Source: Halichondria panicea (lineage: Eukaryota > Porifera > Demospongiae > Suberitida > Halichondriidae). From it: a stretch of 64,000 nucleotides of DNA. Below, one piece after another: positions 13,501 to 23,731 of this stretch (position 1 is its first letter; the number at the start of each line of letters is the position of its first letter). The notes under the pieces were generated by a model that saw only the letters and a list, made by a program, of their open reading frames with translations, ran no database searches and was not told where the DNA came from. The DNA lies in assembly GCF_963675165.1 (NCBI RefSeq), contig NC_087387.1, positions 1,433,001 to 1,497,000 on the forward strand, read 5' to 3'. The position numbers were made by a program, and so were the translations under genes.

Positions 13501-14584
13501 CACGATCTGAACCACCAGCACAGTAAAGCTACACACGATCTGAACCACCAGCACAGTAAAGGTACACACGATCTGAACCACCAGCACAGTAAAGGTACAC
13601 ACGATCTGAACCACCAGCACAGTAAAGCTACACACGATCTGAACCACCAGCACAGTAAAGCTACACCACCAGCACAGTAAAGCTACACCACCAGCACAGT
13701 AAAGCTACACCACCAGCACAGTAAGCTACACCACCAGCACAGTAAGCTACACCGTACATACACGATCTGAACCACCAGCACAGTAAGCTACACTGTACAT
13801 ACACGATCTGAACCACTAGCACAGCAAGCTACACCACCAGCACAGTAAGCTACACCGTACATACACGATCTGAACCACTAGCACAGTAAAGCTACACTGT
13901 ACACACGATCTGAACTATCAGCACAGTAAAGCTACACCGTACATACACGAATGATCTGATGCTAGTATATAGGTCGAGGACTCGTCCCCATAGTCTCACC
14001 TAGATTATCCTCATCTGTCTCAGAGGCGAAGTCAGCATCTACTCTGGGCTGATAGAAACAGTCTGCACTCACTGACATTTGAGAGAGGGGCAGAATCACT
14101 TGATTGCTATAGAGACCCGCGACAATTTTTCCATATACCTGCAAAATGGGAAAAAGCTAATAAATCTTGGGACGATATCCATTGCTTGTGCGAAAGCATG
14201 CGCGTATTTTTTTTAACTCGATGATATAGCTGATGTACATTTGTATGCTGATCAACTTACTAGTATGTCATTGAACAAGAAAAACTGTCGTTTCTTGAGT
14301 CCTTTACGGCATACTTTATACAACACCCCTTCGCGTATAAATATCCTCCCTGGAACCAATAGCACCGCTCCCCCAGCAAACTTGTTCTGAATCTCAGTGA
14401 TCTTCTCGATGTTGAAGTCAGATTGAGCCAAGGCTGCCTCAGCCTGCACAAAATACACAATTTATGAAAACTACTCAAACATGTCAAAGATATAAATTGT
14501 GTGGGTAGCTGAAGCTATCCTTACCTCGGTCATATGAACATTGGCTGCATTTACTTGACCTCCTTTCTTCTTGAATATGCTCAT
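9833..14584 (-). CDS. Phafin-like PH-FYVE protein with long C-terminal extension
   Basis: Endosomal phosphoinositide-binding protein of the PLEKHF (phafin) type. Eight phased exons give 603 residues: 14584-14525, 14443-14261, 14138-14000, 12327-12202, 11979-11704, 11375-11170, 10871-10516, 10298-9833. A PH domain spans about residues 35-165 (VPGRIFIREGVLYKVCRKG, RQFFLFNDILVYG, ending NLQKHISRV). A FYVE zinc finger follows at about 180-250, with WVPDS, CxxC, RKHHCRRCG and VVC: the PI(3)P-binding signature. Vertebrate phafins end soon after the FYVE domain (about 250-280 residues). Here some 340 further residues follow, low-complexity: a proline-rich part (RPPPPT), a Lys-rich stretch (PPPRKKKQMKQKLKEQ), a GxGVEGGPG repeat array around residues 475-515, and a basic end (GRRSGRRRNKFK). 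Start lies 188 bp from the divergent XPNPEP1 ATG. Confidence 0.88.
10422..10508. repeat. (GCAC)n / (CA)n microsatellite
   Basis: About 50 bp of GCAC units grade into about 36 bp of CA repeats, a few bases from the splice donor of phafin exon 7. Confidence 0.9.
11417..11554. mobile_element. hAT-like MITE, AGAGGAGGT family, copy 1
   Basis: Terminal inverted repeats of about 38 bp: CCAGAGGTCCGACATGCGTG at the left, the complement of CCAGAGGAGGTCTGACATGC at the right, continuing through CACGAATCACTACAAG. Flanks GATGGTA and GATGATA match 6 of 7, consistent with a short target duplication. In a phafin intron. Confidence 0.75.
12866..13960. repeat. Minisatellite, 33-bp and about 18-bp units, in a phafin intron
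   Basis: Over 1 kb of head-to-tail units built from ACCACCAGCACAGTAAAGCT followed by ACACACGATCTGA (33 bp), with AAAGG/AAAGC variants. Interspersed 18-19-bp units lack the CACGATCTGA half. The right end degrades into longer units with TGTACATACACGATC. The reverse strand stays open for over 100 codons (repeating VVQIVCSFTVL), a side effect of the period. It lies between phased exons at 14000 and 12327. Confidence 0.92.
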
Positions 14585-14771
14585 TTTGCACTGAACTACT
14601 AGTAAAATCGATAGCTCTGTCTGGTCTCTCGATTTCTTTCAAGTCAACTTGTACTCCCACACCCACTTTTTGGTCATAAGTATGTATGGTAAACATCGTC
14701 AATTTCTACAGTGCAGGAAATTTGGTAAAGATCGTTAACGTCATTTAATCAGGGCCAAGCAAAAGCTAAAG
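14585..14771. promoter_or_regulatory. Divergent promoter, phafin / XPNPEP1
   Basis: Only 187 bp separate two opposed start codons, so both promoters must fit or overlap here. No TATA box is obvious; a CRE half site (AACGTCAT) lies near 14737. Confidence 0.55.
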
Positions 14772-17700
14772 ATGGAGAAACGTTTAGAAGGTGTAAGGAG
14801 CTGCATGCGAGACACTAAGCTTGTTCCAGCTCCCCTCTCAGCTTTCATCATCCCTACTGACGATGCTCATCAGGTACTTCAATGCATATCTGTCGCCTTT
14901 GTCTAGATAGATAAAAAAATAAAAAGTAATCAAAAGTAAAAGATGATCTACTGTAAAATTCAGTGAGTGAGTGAGACGTACAATTTAATACAATGCAGTG
15001 AAGTACTGTACCACTGGCATCAGTTTTAAGCACCTAATCATTTCCCTTGAACACGAAAGAAATAGTGCATTTATATATAAATACGGTTGATACGATCATC
15101 AATTTTTGCATTCAATTTTTGCGTGCAGAGTGAGTACATAGCGGACTGTGACAAGAGGAGAGAGTTCATATCAGGGTTCACTGGTTCTGCAGGGACTGCC
15201 GTGGTTACTGCTGACCATGCACTCCTATGGACGGATGGCCGCTATTTTCTCCAGGCCTCTCAGCAGCTCGATGGCAACTGGACACTCATGAAAATGGGTG
15301 TGTGAAGGGTGGGATGGGGTGTGTGTGTGCACCTTCGTGACAGACATTTGTATTCAAGTTCGATCTATACAGAATATAGACTATTGAAGTAAACTATCTG
15401 TCGTTTACAATATGTACAGTAGACTCTTGTTAATACGGCCACCCTTGGGAAATTGCAGAAAACGATCTAACTAATTTTGCTGTAGCTGATCTACTGCTTG
15501 TGCGTATTTTACCAGCCTAACTTTGAGTTTTAATAGTTAAACGTGTACAGAATGTATGGATACAAGCTCCAGAGTGTTACTAGCCTCGCTCCCGGCCTGA
15601 CTTTTCTCTATTGTAACGGTCTCCTTTCTCCTTCAAGAAAATTGGCCTGAGCGAGGCTAGAGTGTTATAACGTTATAGGTAAAGTAATGAGGATGTAAAG
15701 ATGTTGTTTCGTGTTTCTTGAAAGACTCAGTTCTTGTTCACAATATTGCTCCCTTAGGGCTTTGACCACATTAGAATCCCCTCCATCTGTCATGTATTCA
15801 TACTTACATGTATATACTGTAGGGTTTCTTGTGGTTTTCACTTAAAAATCAATTTGTTATGCCGCCTCGGTTAGCACATGTATGGGTGCCACTATAATTT
15901 CTTGTTTGATAATCTCTTACATTATTGTAGGCAATCCTGGTGTGCCTAGTTTGGAGGCGTGGCTTGCAAAGGAACTCCCGTTGGGGTCAAAGGTTGGATT
16001 TGACCCCTCCCTAACCTCGGAGCTCACCTTTAAGCAGTACTCTCAAGTGAGTCTCTGTACATTATTACGTGATTGACGTGTTATAATTATGACCTTTGAC
16101 CTTTAGGCTCTAGAGTGTGCCGGCATTGACCTTTTGCCAGTGACGACGAACCTCATTGATGTTGTGTGGGGAGGGGAGAAACCATCTCGCCCCTGTAATC
16201 AACTCATGGTGCTGCCAATCAAATACTCCGGTAGGTCACATTACGTACTTGTAGGACAATTTTCAGACCCAATAAAAAAAAATGTCGCTAAAACTATATT
16301 TGCAGGACGTTCTTGGCAGGATAAAGTGTGTGATATACGTGAGAAGATGAAAGATGCTAATGCTTCGGTGGTCATGGTCACTGCATTGGATGAAGTAGCT
16401 TGTGAGTTTCTCCCGTTATGTGCAAAGCCCTCATCCACCCACACATTCATTTATCCATTCATCCACCCACTCATCCACCCATTCATCCACCCACTCATCC
16501 ACCCACTCATCCATCCACTCATCCATTCATTCATTCACAGGGCTGTTTAACTTGAGAGGATCGGACATTGAGTACAACCCACTGTTCTTTGCCTACGCCA
16601 TAATCAGCACTGAGGAAGTGAGGTAAGAATTGTGCAGTTAGTAATATAGTGAAACCTGTCTATTGTGGTCACCCTAATAAATGTTCGAAGAGCCCCAAAG
16701 CCTGTACACACATAGCATAGCGTGTGTTAGCAGGCCTCCTCTTTATTACAGCCACTGTTTGATCTGCTCTAGGGTGACTTCTATTTAAGCTGATTCAGAA
16801 TGGCTTGACCAAACATGTAATGGGTATATAACTGTGCTATGCATAACCGACGGTTATTATAATATTACTTTTACAGACTCTTTATCAGAGAGGAGCAATT
16901 AAGCCCAGACGTACTGGAGCATTTATGTGCCGGCAAAGAGGGCGGGGTCAAGACCTTCCCATACGAGGCTGCGTCATCACACTTGTCACAGCTTGTGGGG
17001 AGTGTAGAGGGGAAGGTGTGGCTGAGTGGGAAGTCAAGCCACGCCCTCTACTCCATCGTACCCTCGGCCAAGAAAAAGGACATTCTCTCACCAATACAGC
17101 TATTGAAGGCAATAAAGAATGAAACAGAGATACAAGGAATGAGATATTCTCATGTGAGTTGCTCTTATCATCATTATTGCAGAATGAGCTGCTGGCTTTA
17201 AGTGTTGTCAAATCTTGTATTCTTTAATGATTAATAATACCACCTCAGTGAATACTTTTGAGTCATTCGAAAGACTACTGTATTACTAGAATGTTTTGCG
17301 AGCATCAAACATATACGAACTTTGCGAGGGTTGATCAATTCGCAAAAATAAAATCGCAAAACCTAAATTATTACTTGTAAATACTAGTTAGATCGCAAAG
17401 GGTAAGTTTTTCATCCGCAAAATATTTTAGTAATACGGTATACAGCTAGCTACATGTAGCAATGAATCCTTGTACCTGAGTGTATAAGCAAACCAGTAGA
17501 TTCACGGTGATACTAGTAACTCTTGCACACACACCATGCTCTACCTACAGATCCGAGATGCAGCTGCCTTGTGCGAGTACCTGTGGTGGCTGGAGACAGA
17601 GGTATCACCATCCCTATAATAATATTTATGTAATAGAGCTGGTACTAAATATACTTCTCCTTCAGGTGGACAAGGGAGAGCTGAATGAAGTGACTGCTGC

Positions 17701-20487
17701 TGATAAACTCGAGGAACTGAGGAGGTGAGATAGACCTGGGAGAGTATACCTGTATAATTATATTGTATGTATGATGCCCCAAACCTACAGTATGTGCTAG
17801 CAGAGTGAACATGTCCTTGTCTGATAATTTTACACGAAATAACCGTCTTAAGAATTAAGCTTACAAAAGTATTGCGAATTGTGTAGTATCAAGCATACTA
17901 TTATCTGTTCATGTACGTACATTTATCCACCCCCCCCCCCTCCCCCCAGTGAACAGCCTGACTACGTGTCTCTGAGTTTCCCCACAATCTCATCGTCAGG
18001 GCCCAATGGAGCCGTGATCCACTATCGTCCTATACCGGCCACGGCTCGTACCCTCTCACGGGCGGAGCTCTACCTCTGTGACAGCGGGGGACAGTACAAG
18101 GACGGGACCACTGATGTCACCAGGACCATCTCACTGGGATCTCCATCTCAGAAAGAAAAGGTACTGTTACAGTAAGAAGACATATTGATTAGTGAGGGTA
18201 CCTAACCTGCCTCCAGATATGACTGTATGATGTGTAAGGCTTGAATTAGCTGATGCGGTAATTCCCTCGCATAGTTACAAAGCTCGCCAATTCTAAATAC
18301 AGTCACTGTTCTCATTGAATGAGTTCCTTTATTAGACCTGAAACCTCTACGCACCCATTAATGAGAGAAAGTCAAACTTCCCTGTTATAGCTTAGAAGCT
18401 CATAGACACGTAATAACTTTAAACTGTACTCTAAAGCATGTATTTAGTGAATGTCGTGATTGCTGGGACTCTATGTTTCTCTTGACCTTCAGGAATGCTT
18501 CACACTGGTGCTCAAGGGCCACATTGCACTGTGCTCTGCTGTCTTCCCCAACAAGACAGCTGGTAGTCGTATCGACGCCCTGGCTCGACTCCCGCTGTGG
18601 GGGGCGGGGTTAGACTACAAGCACGGGACAGGGCACGGAGTTGGTGCATTCCTCAATGTACACGAGGGACCACAGAGCATTGGGACAAAGGCGGGAGCCC
18701 AACCCCGCTATTCTGAGCCTCTTCAAGCTGGCATGTTTGTTAGTGATGGTGAGTGGAGCAGCTACATAGAGTTTGAATGGAAAGAGGTGCTTTTTATAAC
18801 GTAACCCCGTAACTCAGTAATCTAGAGTATCCAAAGACCGACTGTCTGTAACAGTTCTATAGTTATTATGTACTGTATTGTATGATAACCTATCTCCCCC
18901 TTTTGTTCCCTCTATCCCAACTCTCTCCCTTTCTTTCCAATATCCCTCACTCTTCCTCACTATCACTATCCCCTATCAGCCCCTATCAGTGCTAACAGAG
19001 CCAAAATCCATGCCTAGTTATTGAGTACAGTACTTCCCTCTTTGGTTGTTGAGGTTTTTCAATATTCTCTCGCTCTATTACAGAGCCTGGCTACTATGAG
19101 GACGGGAAGTTTGGTATCCGCATTGAGAACGTGGTAGTGGTGGTTCCCACGGAAACTAAGTACGGTAGCGGCTACCTGACCATGGAGCCAGTCACCTTGG
19201 TGAGTATGTCATTGCTTGATTGATGTGTGTACTCATTACGAAGCCTGTGTTTGTATTATTTATAATCATGTAATTGAGAGTTTCGTATAGGATATACCAC
19301 ACCTAAGAGGAGGATATGCACCCATATATCCTCCGCTACCATGGTTACTCCGAGGCGGAGCCGAGGGGTATGTAACCATGGTAGCGGAGGATATATAGGG
19401 TGCATATCCTCCGAGTAGGTGTGGCATATCTGACTTATACCACGTGACCGCAGCACTATAAAAGGACCTCCCCCTAGCAACAATTCAATCGCAATGCAGA
19501 CTGCAAAAAAGAACAAGACTATGCCGGATTTTGCAGCCGTCAAAGAGCTAGTTGAGCAACATGTTGACTCCTACAGATGCTCAAGAGTTTCCTTGGTCCA
19601 AGCGTTGACCATTCGACGTCCCTTACTGGAGTTGCAAGCTCTTCTTGGATAAAATGTATCTAAACCGCGCCCATGGACCCATGGAAGCTTAGCCATCTTG
19701 TTGGAGAGCACCTTCCGTGTTTCTGCCGTCGCTTTGAGTCTTAGTACCGTCAAGCATGGCTCTTTTCTCTTTGCTTACTTTCTTGAACAAATGAAAAGCA
19801 ACTTGAAAAACTGTGCATGCCTGGGGCTGTATGCTAATATTCTATATATCCTACAGCTGTTGACCAATGAGATCAATTTGTGGTGACGTAAGTGTGGTAT
19901 AAATTCCATTCTTGTGCAGGTTCCCATTCAAATGAAGATGGTGGAACCAAGCTTACTCACAGCTGATGAGGTAAGTCATGCAGTACATACGTGGCTGTAG
20001 GTTAATTCTCAATGCATACTCTTTCGATTTGTTGTCTAAGCACTTTACAGAGTAAAATCAATTTTCGTGGCGGTAAAAAATTCGTTCAACTCGAACACGG
20101 TGATTTTCGTGAGCAAACATTTCGTTTGACTTCATTCCCTGCACTGCATTGCATGCGTTTTGGTAAACCACGCCTACGTTTTCGTGGAGGTCAGCTTTCC
20201 CACGAAAATAACAAACATTTATATACCCCACAAAAATTACTGCTATCAGGTGCCCGCTATACAGTAGTAGCTGCTCGATCTCAAAGATTGTATGCTTTAA
20301 ATACAGTGTCTGCTGTGTCTGTATCAGTGTTGTGTTGTCATTGATCGTGCATTGTTTGTACTTACAGATCTCATGGATCAACCATTACCACAGCGAGTGT
20401 TTGGACAAGGTGGGAAATTACCTAGGTGACAGTGGAAAAACGGAGGTTCTGAAGTGGTTGCAGAGAGAAACACAACCACTTGGTTAA
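14772..20487 (+). CDS. XPNPEP1: Xaa-Pro aminopeptidase 1 (cytosolic aminopeptidase P)
   Basis: Manganese-dependent M24B peptidase that removes the N-terminal residue from X-Pro peptides in the cytosol. Fourteen phased exons give 609 residues (human about 623): 14772-14873, 15129-15297, 15931-16046, 16107-16230, 16306-16401, 16541-16622, 16877-17153, 17551-17601, 17666-17724, 17950-18160, 18493-18748, 19084-19199, 19920-19970, 20368-20487. Two creatinase-like N-terminal domains ([28 protein letters not shown]) precede the catalytic pita-bread fold. Metal ligands are present: both Asp in [17 protein letters not shown], His in [14 protein letters not shown], and both Glu in [18 protein letters not shown] polyadenylation signal AATAAA lies near 20727. 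Nothing looks broken, and the active site appears functional. Confidence 0.96.
15580..15661. repeat. Dispersed hairpin (CTAGCCTCGCTC arms)
   Basis: CTAGCCTCGCTCCCGGCC and, 40 bp on, GGCCTGAGCGAGGCTAG form inverted arms. Relative of the 9542 hairpin; in an XPNPEP1 intron. Confidence 0.7.
16438..16535. repeat. CATCCACCCACT tandem repeat
   Basis: Degenerate 12-bp units (ATCCACCCACTC) fill the short intron between XPNPEP1 exons 5 and 6 right up to the acceptor at 16540. Confidence 0.85.
17275..17440. mobile_element. Inverted-repeat element (TACGGTATTACTA type ends)
   Basis: CTGTATTACTAGAATGTTTT at the left pairs imperfectly with AAAATATTTTAGTAATACGG at the right. The interior repeats GCGAG/TTCGCAAAA motifs. 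A partial relative (AGAATGTTTTGCGAG) lies near 28419. In an XPNPEP1 intron. Confidence 0.6.
19290..19905. mobile_element. Composite repeat with large palindrome, TATA box and small reading frame
   Basis: Ends ATATACCACACCTAA and TTACGTAAGTGTGGTAT-like are inverted. The left part (19291-19430) is a near-perfect hairpin whose arms share GGATATGCACC, TATATCCTCCGCTACCATGG and GTGTGG. Just after it, CACTATAAAAGG resembles a core promoter. About 40 bp on, an ATG at about 19494 opens 52 codons (begins MQTAKKNKT, ends ELQALLG). Lies wholly inside an XPNPEP1 intron. Function of the frame unknown. Confidence 0.5.
20050..20270. mobile_element. Degenerate MITE related to the TAGCGGGTA family
   Basis: Interior CGTGGCGGTAAAAAATTCG and ACGAAAATAACA blocks lie between an eroded left end and GCCCGCTATACAGTAG at the right. 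In the last XPNPEP1 intron. Confidence 0.55.
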
Positions 20488-20807
20488 CTCTAACTCTCTA
20501 AGTACTAATAGCAATTTCAGAGTGAACAGCTTTATATGAACATGCAGCTTTATATGCATGCATGCACGTAGAATTTATATTCATAGTTCTACATACAATA
20601 TCATGTATTCACAAAACGTATATTTTGTCATAGACTTTGGCTGAATGTGAAAACACCAATTAAGGGGTAGACATGTGACATTGTGCAATGTACAATTCAA
20701 GTTGCATCAACTTGAGAGCTACAGTACAAATAAAAACAGATGTATACACAATTGCAACACATAGCTGCATATGGTAGAGTTAGTGAATGAGCTACCTAGG
20801 TGAGACT
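20488..20807. other. Convergent intergenic, XPNPEP1 / ATF2-type
   Basis: Tail-to-tail 320 bp. AATAAA near 20727 on the plus strand suits XPNPEP1, so its 3' UTR reaches to within about 100 bp of the opposing stop codon. No other feature seen. Confidence 0.5.
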
Positions 20808-23534
20808 TCAAAGTCGTTCAGATAGACTATCCGACTCAGACGACTCCATACAGATCTCCACATCAGTGGCCACCTGGAAGGGACACAGACGTATAATTAT
20901 GTGAACCATGCATGCATATACAGTTCAAAAGAGAGTAAGCATTTCTACTTCAAAGAGATGCGCCTGTACTAGCCTGAAGAGTGCCTACATTACAACCCTT
21001 CTGCCCCTCTAATTATAAAACAGGAAGTAGTTAGAGGAGGTACGACATCCGCGTGTCATCCGCATGTCTTTAACACACACATTTCGAACTTTGACCTAAG
21101 GAATGTGTGTCTAAAACGTTTTCTTTGACACGCGGATGTCGTACCTCCTCTGGGAAGTACTGGTGCTTTGTGCAAGTATTGGCACAGTCAGACTATAATA
21201 CATGTATGCGCTGTGGTACTGCTAACTCGATCTCCTCACCTCTGGAGTCTGTTGCTGTGTCACGAGAGAGGACTGTGAGATGTTGGGGACTACAGAGCCC
21301 ACCAGAGGCACAGGACTGGAGATGAGGGGAGACATGGAGGGCATGTTGGACAGTTGGGTAAGGAGTGTCACATTACCACCTTCAGATTCAACACTGCACT
21401 CTGTGTATGAGGGGGTGGGTGAATAGTACTGTAATGAACCATACACTGTGCATTGATAGGGAAGTGTGGGCACGCATGACTGATGTACACGTAGTTAAGT
21501 TATTCTACAAATAGAGCAGACATGTTTTTGATAACACTGCCGGTGCCAGCCAGGTGCTCTCAGCAGTGATGTTGCCTGGCTATTTTCAATCTACACACAT
21601 TTGCCTCCTATATACCTATAATTATAGCCTATATAAACTTTATTGTGTGGTAAACTAGGCTCCAACCACCACCAACCATGTGGGCACGTCCCTGACACAG
21701 TACAGTACACAGTGTCTACACCAATACACATGTACAATCATACCTTTCCCCCCAGGGACCTGATGTACAATCAGAGGGCAGTCCTTGTGAGCAACCAGGA
21801 TGGACTTGAGTTGCTGCACCTCTGACCGAAGCATTATCACCTCTTGGTGAAGGTTGTGATTCACAACGGTTATATCTTTAGACTTCTTTTCCAAGTCCTC
21901 GACCCACACCTTCTTTTTAGCTCGACATCTTGAAGCAGCCGCCCTGTTTCGCTCCAGGAACTTCTGTCTCTTCACTTCAGGGGTGTCATCGTCAGGTTTA
22001 CGCCCTCGCTTTCTGGGGGGAGGCAATCACAAAAGACGAAAACCTCTTAGACATGTACATGTACATAAATGGTGGTTCAAGGCTGCAAATAAAGATAGGA
22101 ACAAGACAAAAAAAGCCTCACCTTCGTAGAGGTTGTGAGGGTACAGCAAAATTTCCATCATCAGGGTCGCCAACGGTAACGATGGTGGTAGCGTTCTCTG
22201 ACATCTGTGAGAAAAAAAAGACACCAGTGACAAAACGGATTTACATTGTATCCATCAAGACTTGACAACCTGCGATTAATTGAAAAGTTCATGTACGTGC
22301 AGGAGCCCATAAACTATATAATAACAATGGGCTCCTGGTACCCGCTATACGGCTCAACTCTTCCAGGATTAACTGATGTAGGTACAAGCAGTTCACTCAC
22401 TGGTGATATGTTTTTGAGAGCTTGAGCCAGTAACTCTGAGCTCGTCATGCCACCGCCACTACCTCCCAACTGTTGACTGATGGCCTGCTCCAAGAGCTTC
22501 TGTTGTTCCTTCATCTGGATGGTTTGCAGTAGCTTCTGCTTGGTGAGCGCAGATGTGCTGTTAACGTGTGTGGGAGCCGATGCCATGGCAACCGGTTTGT
22601 CTGGGTTTACGAGAGTAGGGGGTGGGGCCACGGGGATGGTAACAAGGTTAGCGATATTCTCAGCAGACGAAAAGGCGTCTGCATAGGTGATCAAGATAAG
22701 ATAACTAAATGGGCGAAGGCAACAACATTGTTAAAAATGAAAGTCTACTGCCATACACACCCCTTAGTTACCAATGCTGTTGTTGGTGTCTTCACTGTCA
22801 GTGTCTCCATTGGGCTTAGTCGTGGCAGAGTGGAAGTCCTGGTCAAACGGGTTGTCCAGATCTTGGAACAGTCCCGCCTCTTCGCAATTGCGTAGAAAAC
22901 GGGTGGGCGTAGGCGTCTGGTCTGCGGAGGAAAGTTAAATATGAGATCAGTTTTAGGCTTGTATGTACCTACCTACAGTGTGTAGGCACTTAACAAACTA
23001 CGATGTACAAGTCAAACATACTGCAAGCTTTTAGGCTTTGCTCAAGGCTTTTAAGCTTTTAGGCTTTTTTGTACAGGTATAAAGTAGCTAAGGGTTCTCA
23101 CTTACCAACCACCAGGGCATCAACTCCCTTGAACTTGAGAGTGAACTCGTGTCTTGCCTGATGAGTTTGAAGGTGGTCATGATTAGCAAACCTCTGCATT
23201 TAGGGATTAGTGGAATGATGTAAGTCTATAAGAGAAGGTGACATCATGGCTAGCTACACAAAATGATGTAACTAAATTTTTGACAGAATCAAGTAGTGTT
23301 CAGCTATTCTCCATCTGTCCATCGTGGATAGTATGTCTACGACAAAAATAATAATATATACTGTTGTAGTTTACGGTAGCTCTTGATATATTGGCTTTCT
23401 TCTTGGCCTAGGCCTTTGCTTTATAGCACTATACAAACTACTATACTAGCAACTATCTAGACTACGTTTTTTAGCTTTACCTGGCCACAACCAGAGGTAG
23501 GACATATAAACGGTTTCTCACTGTCACTAGACAT
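20808..23534 (-). CDS. ATF2/ATF7/CREB5-type bZIP transcription factor
   Basis: Stress-responsive CRE-binding factor of the ATF2 group. Eight phased exons give 382 residues: 23534-23481, 23193-23106, 22921-22772, 22678-22401, 22204-22122, 22012-21744, 21400-21240, 20873-20808. An N-terminal C2H2 finger (CPTSGCGQRF..HDHLQTHQARH, split by an intron) precedes DQTPTPTRFLRNCEEAGLF, the docking and Thr-Pro segment phosphorylated by JNK/p38 in ATF2. After a Gln/Ser linker comes the basic region (KFLERNRAAASRCRAKKKVW, about 233-252), a leucine zipper (LEKKSKD..LRSEVQQLKSIL) and the family mark HKDCP. Shorter than human ATF2 (505), mainly in the linker. The single gene presumably stands for the vertebrate ATF2, ATF7 and CREB5 together. 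Its own upstream region carries a perfect CRE. Confidence 0.95.
21031..21152. mobile_element. hAT-like MITE, AGAGGAGGT family, copy 2
   Basis: AGAGGAGGTACGACATCCGC at the left is mirrored by GCGGATGTCGTACCTCCTCT at the right. Flanks GGAAGTAG and GGAAGTAC match 7 of 8, as expected for an 8-bp target duplication. In an intron of the ATF2-type gene. Confidence 0.8.
22302..22337. repeat. Short hairpin AGGAGCCCAT / ATGGGCTCCT
   Basis: Perfect 10-bp arms with a 16-bp AT-rich loop, followed directly by CCCGCTATACGG, a remnant of the TAGCGGGTA repeat end. Confidence 0.5.
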
Positions 23535-23590
23535 CGTGAAAGCTTCTAACTTTGAAAAGGAACGTACAAAACTGGAACTTGTGTGAAATA

Positions 23591-23632
23591 ATGACGTCAT
23601 GCGTCACCATTCTGACGTGATTGATGACATCA
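23591..23632. promoter_or_regulatory. CRE cluster upstream of the ATF2-type gene
   Basis: ATGACGTCAT, a perfect palindromic CRE, lies 57 bp before the ATG. TGACGTGA (23613) and TGACATCA (23625) follow within 35 bp. ATF2-family dimers bind TGACGTCA, so autoregulation is a natural inference, not shown. Confidence 0.65.
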
Positions 23633-23731
23633 CATGATTATAAAATAAACATTGAAACACACATCAACACACATCAATGAAAATAAAACTGCACAGTTTG
23701 TCTATAGCACTAGGTACATGTAGCTACGGTA

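Noticed and set aside
12862-13653. Minus-strand frames with repeated VVQIVCSFTVL, like a repeat membrane protein
   Set aside because: Pure 33-bp minisatellite between two phased phafin exons; no unique flanking coding sequence.
12866-13960. CRISPR-like array appearance
   Set aside because: Units are directly tandem with no unique spacers, in an animal intron.
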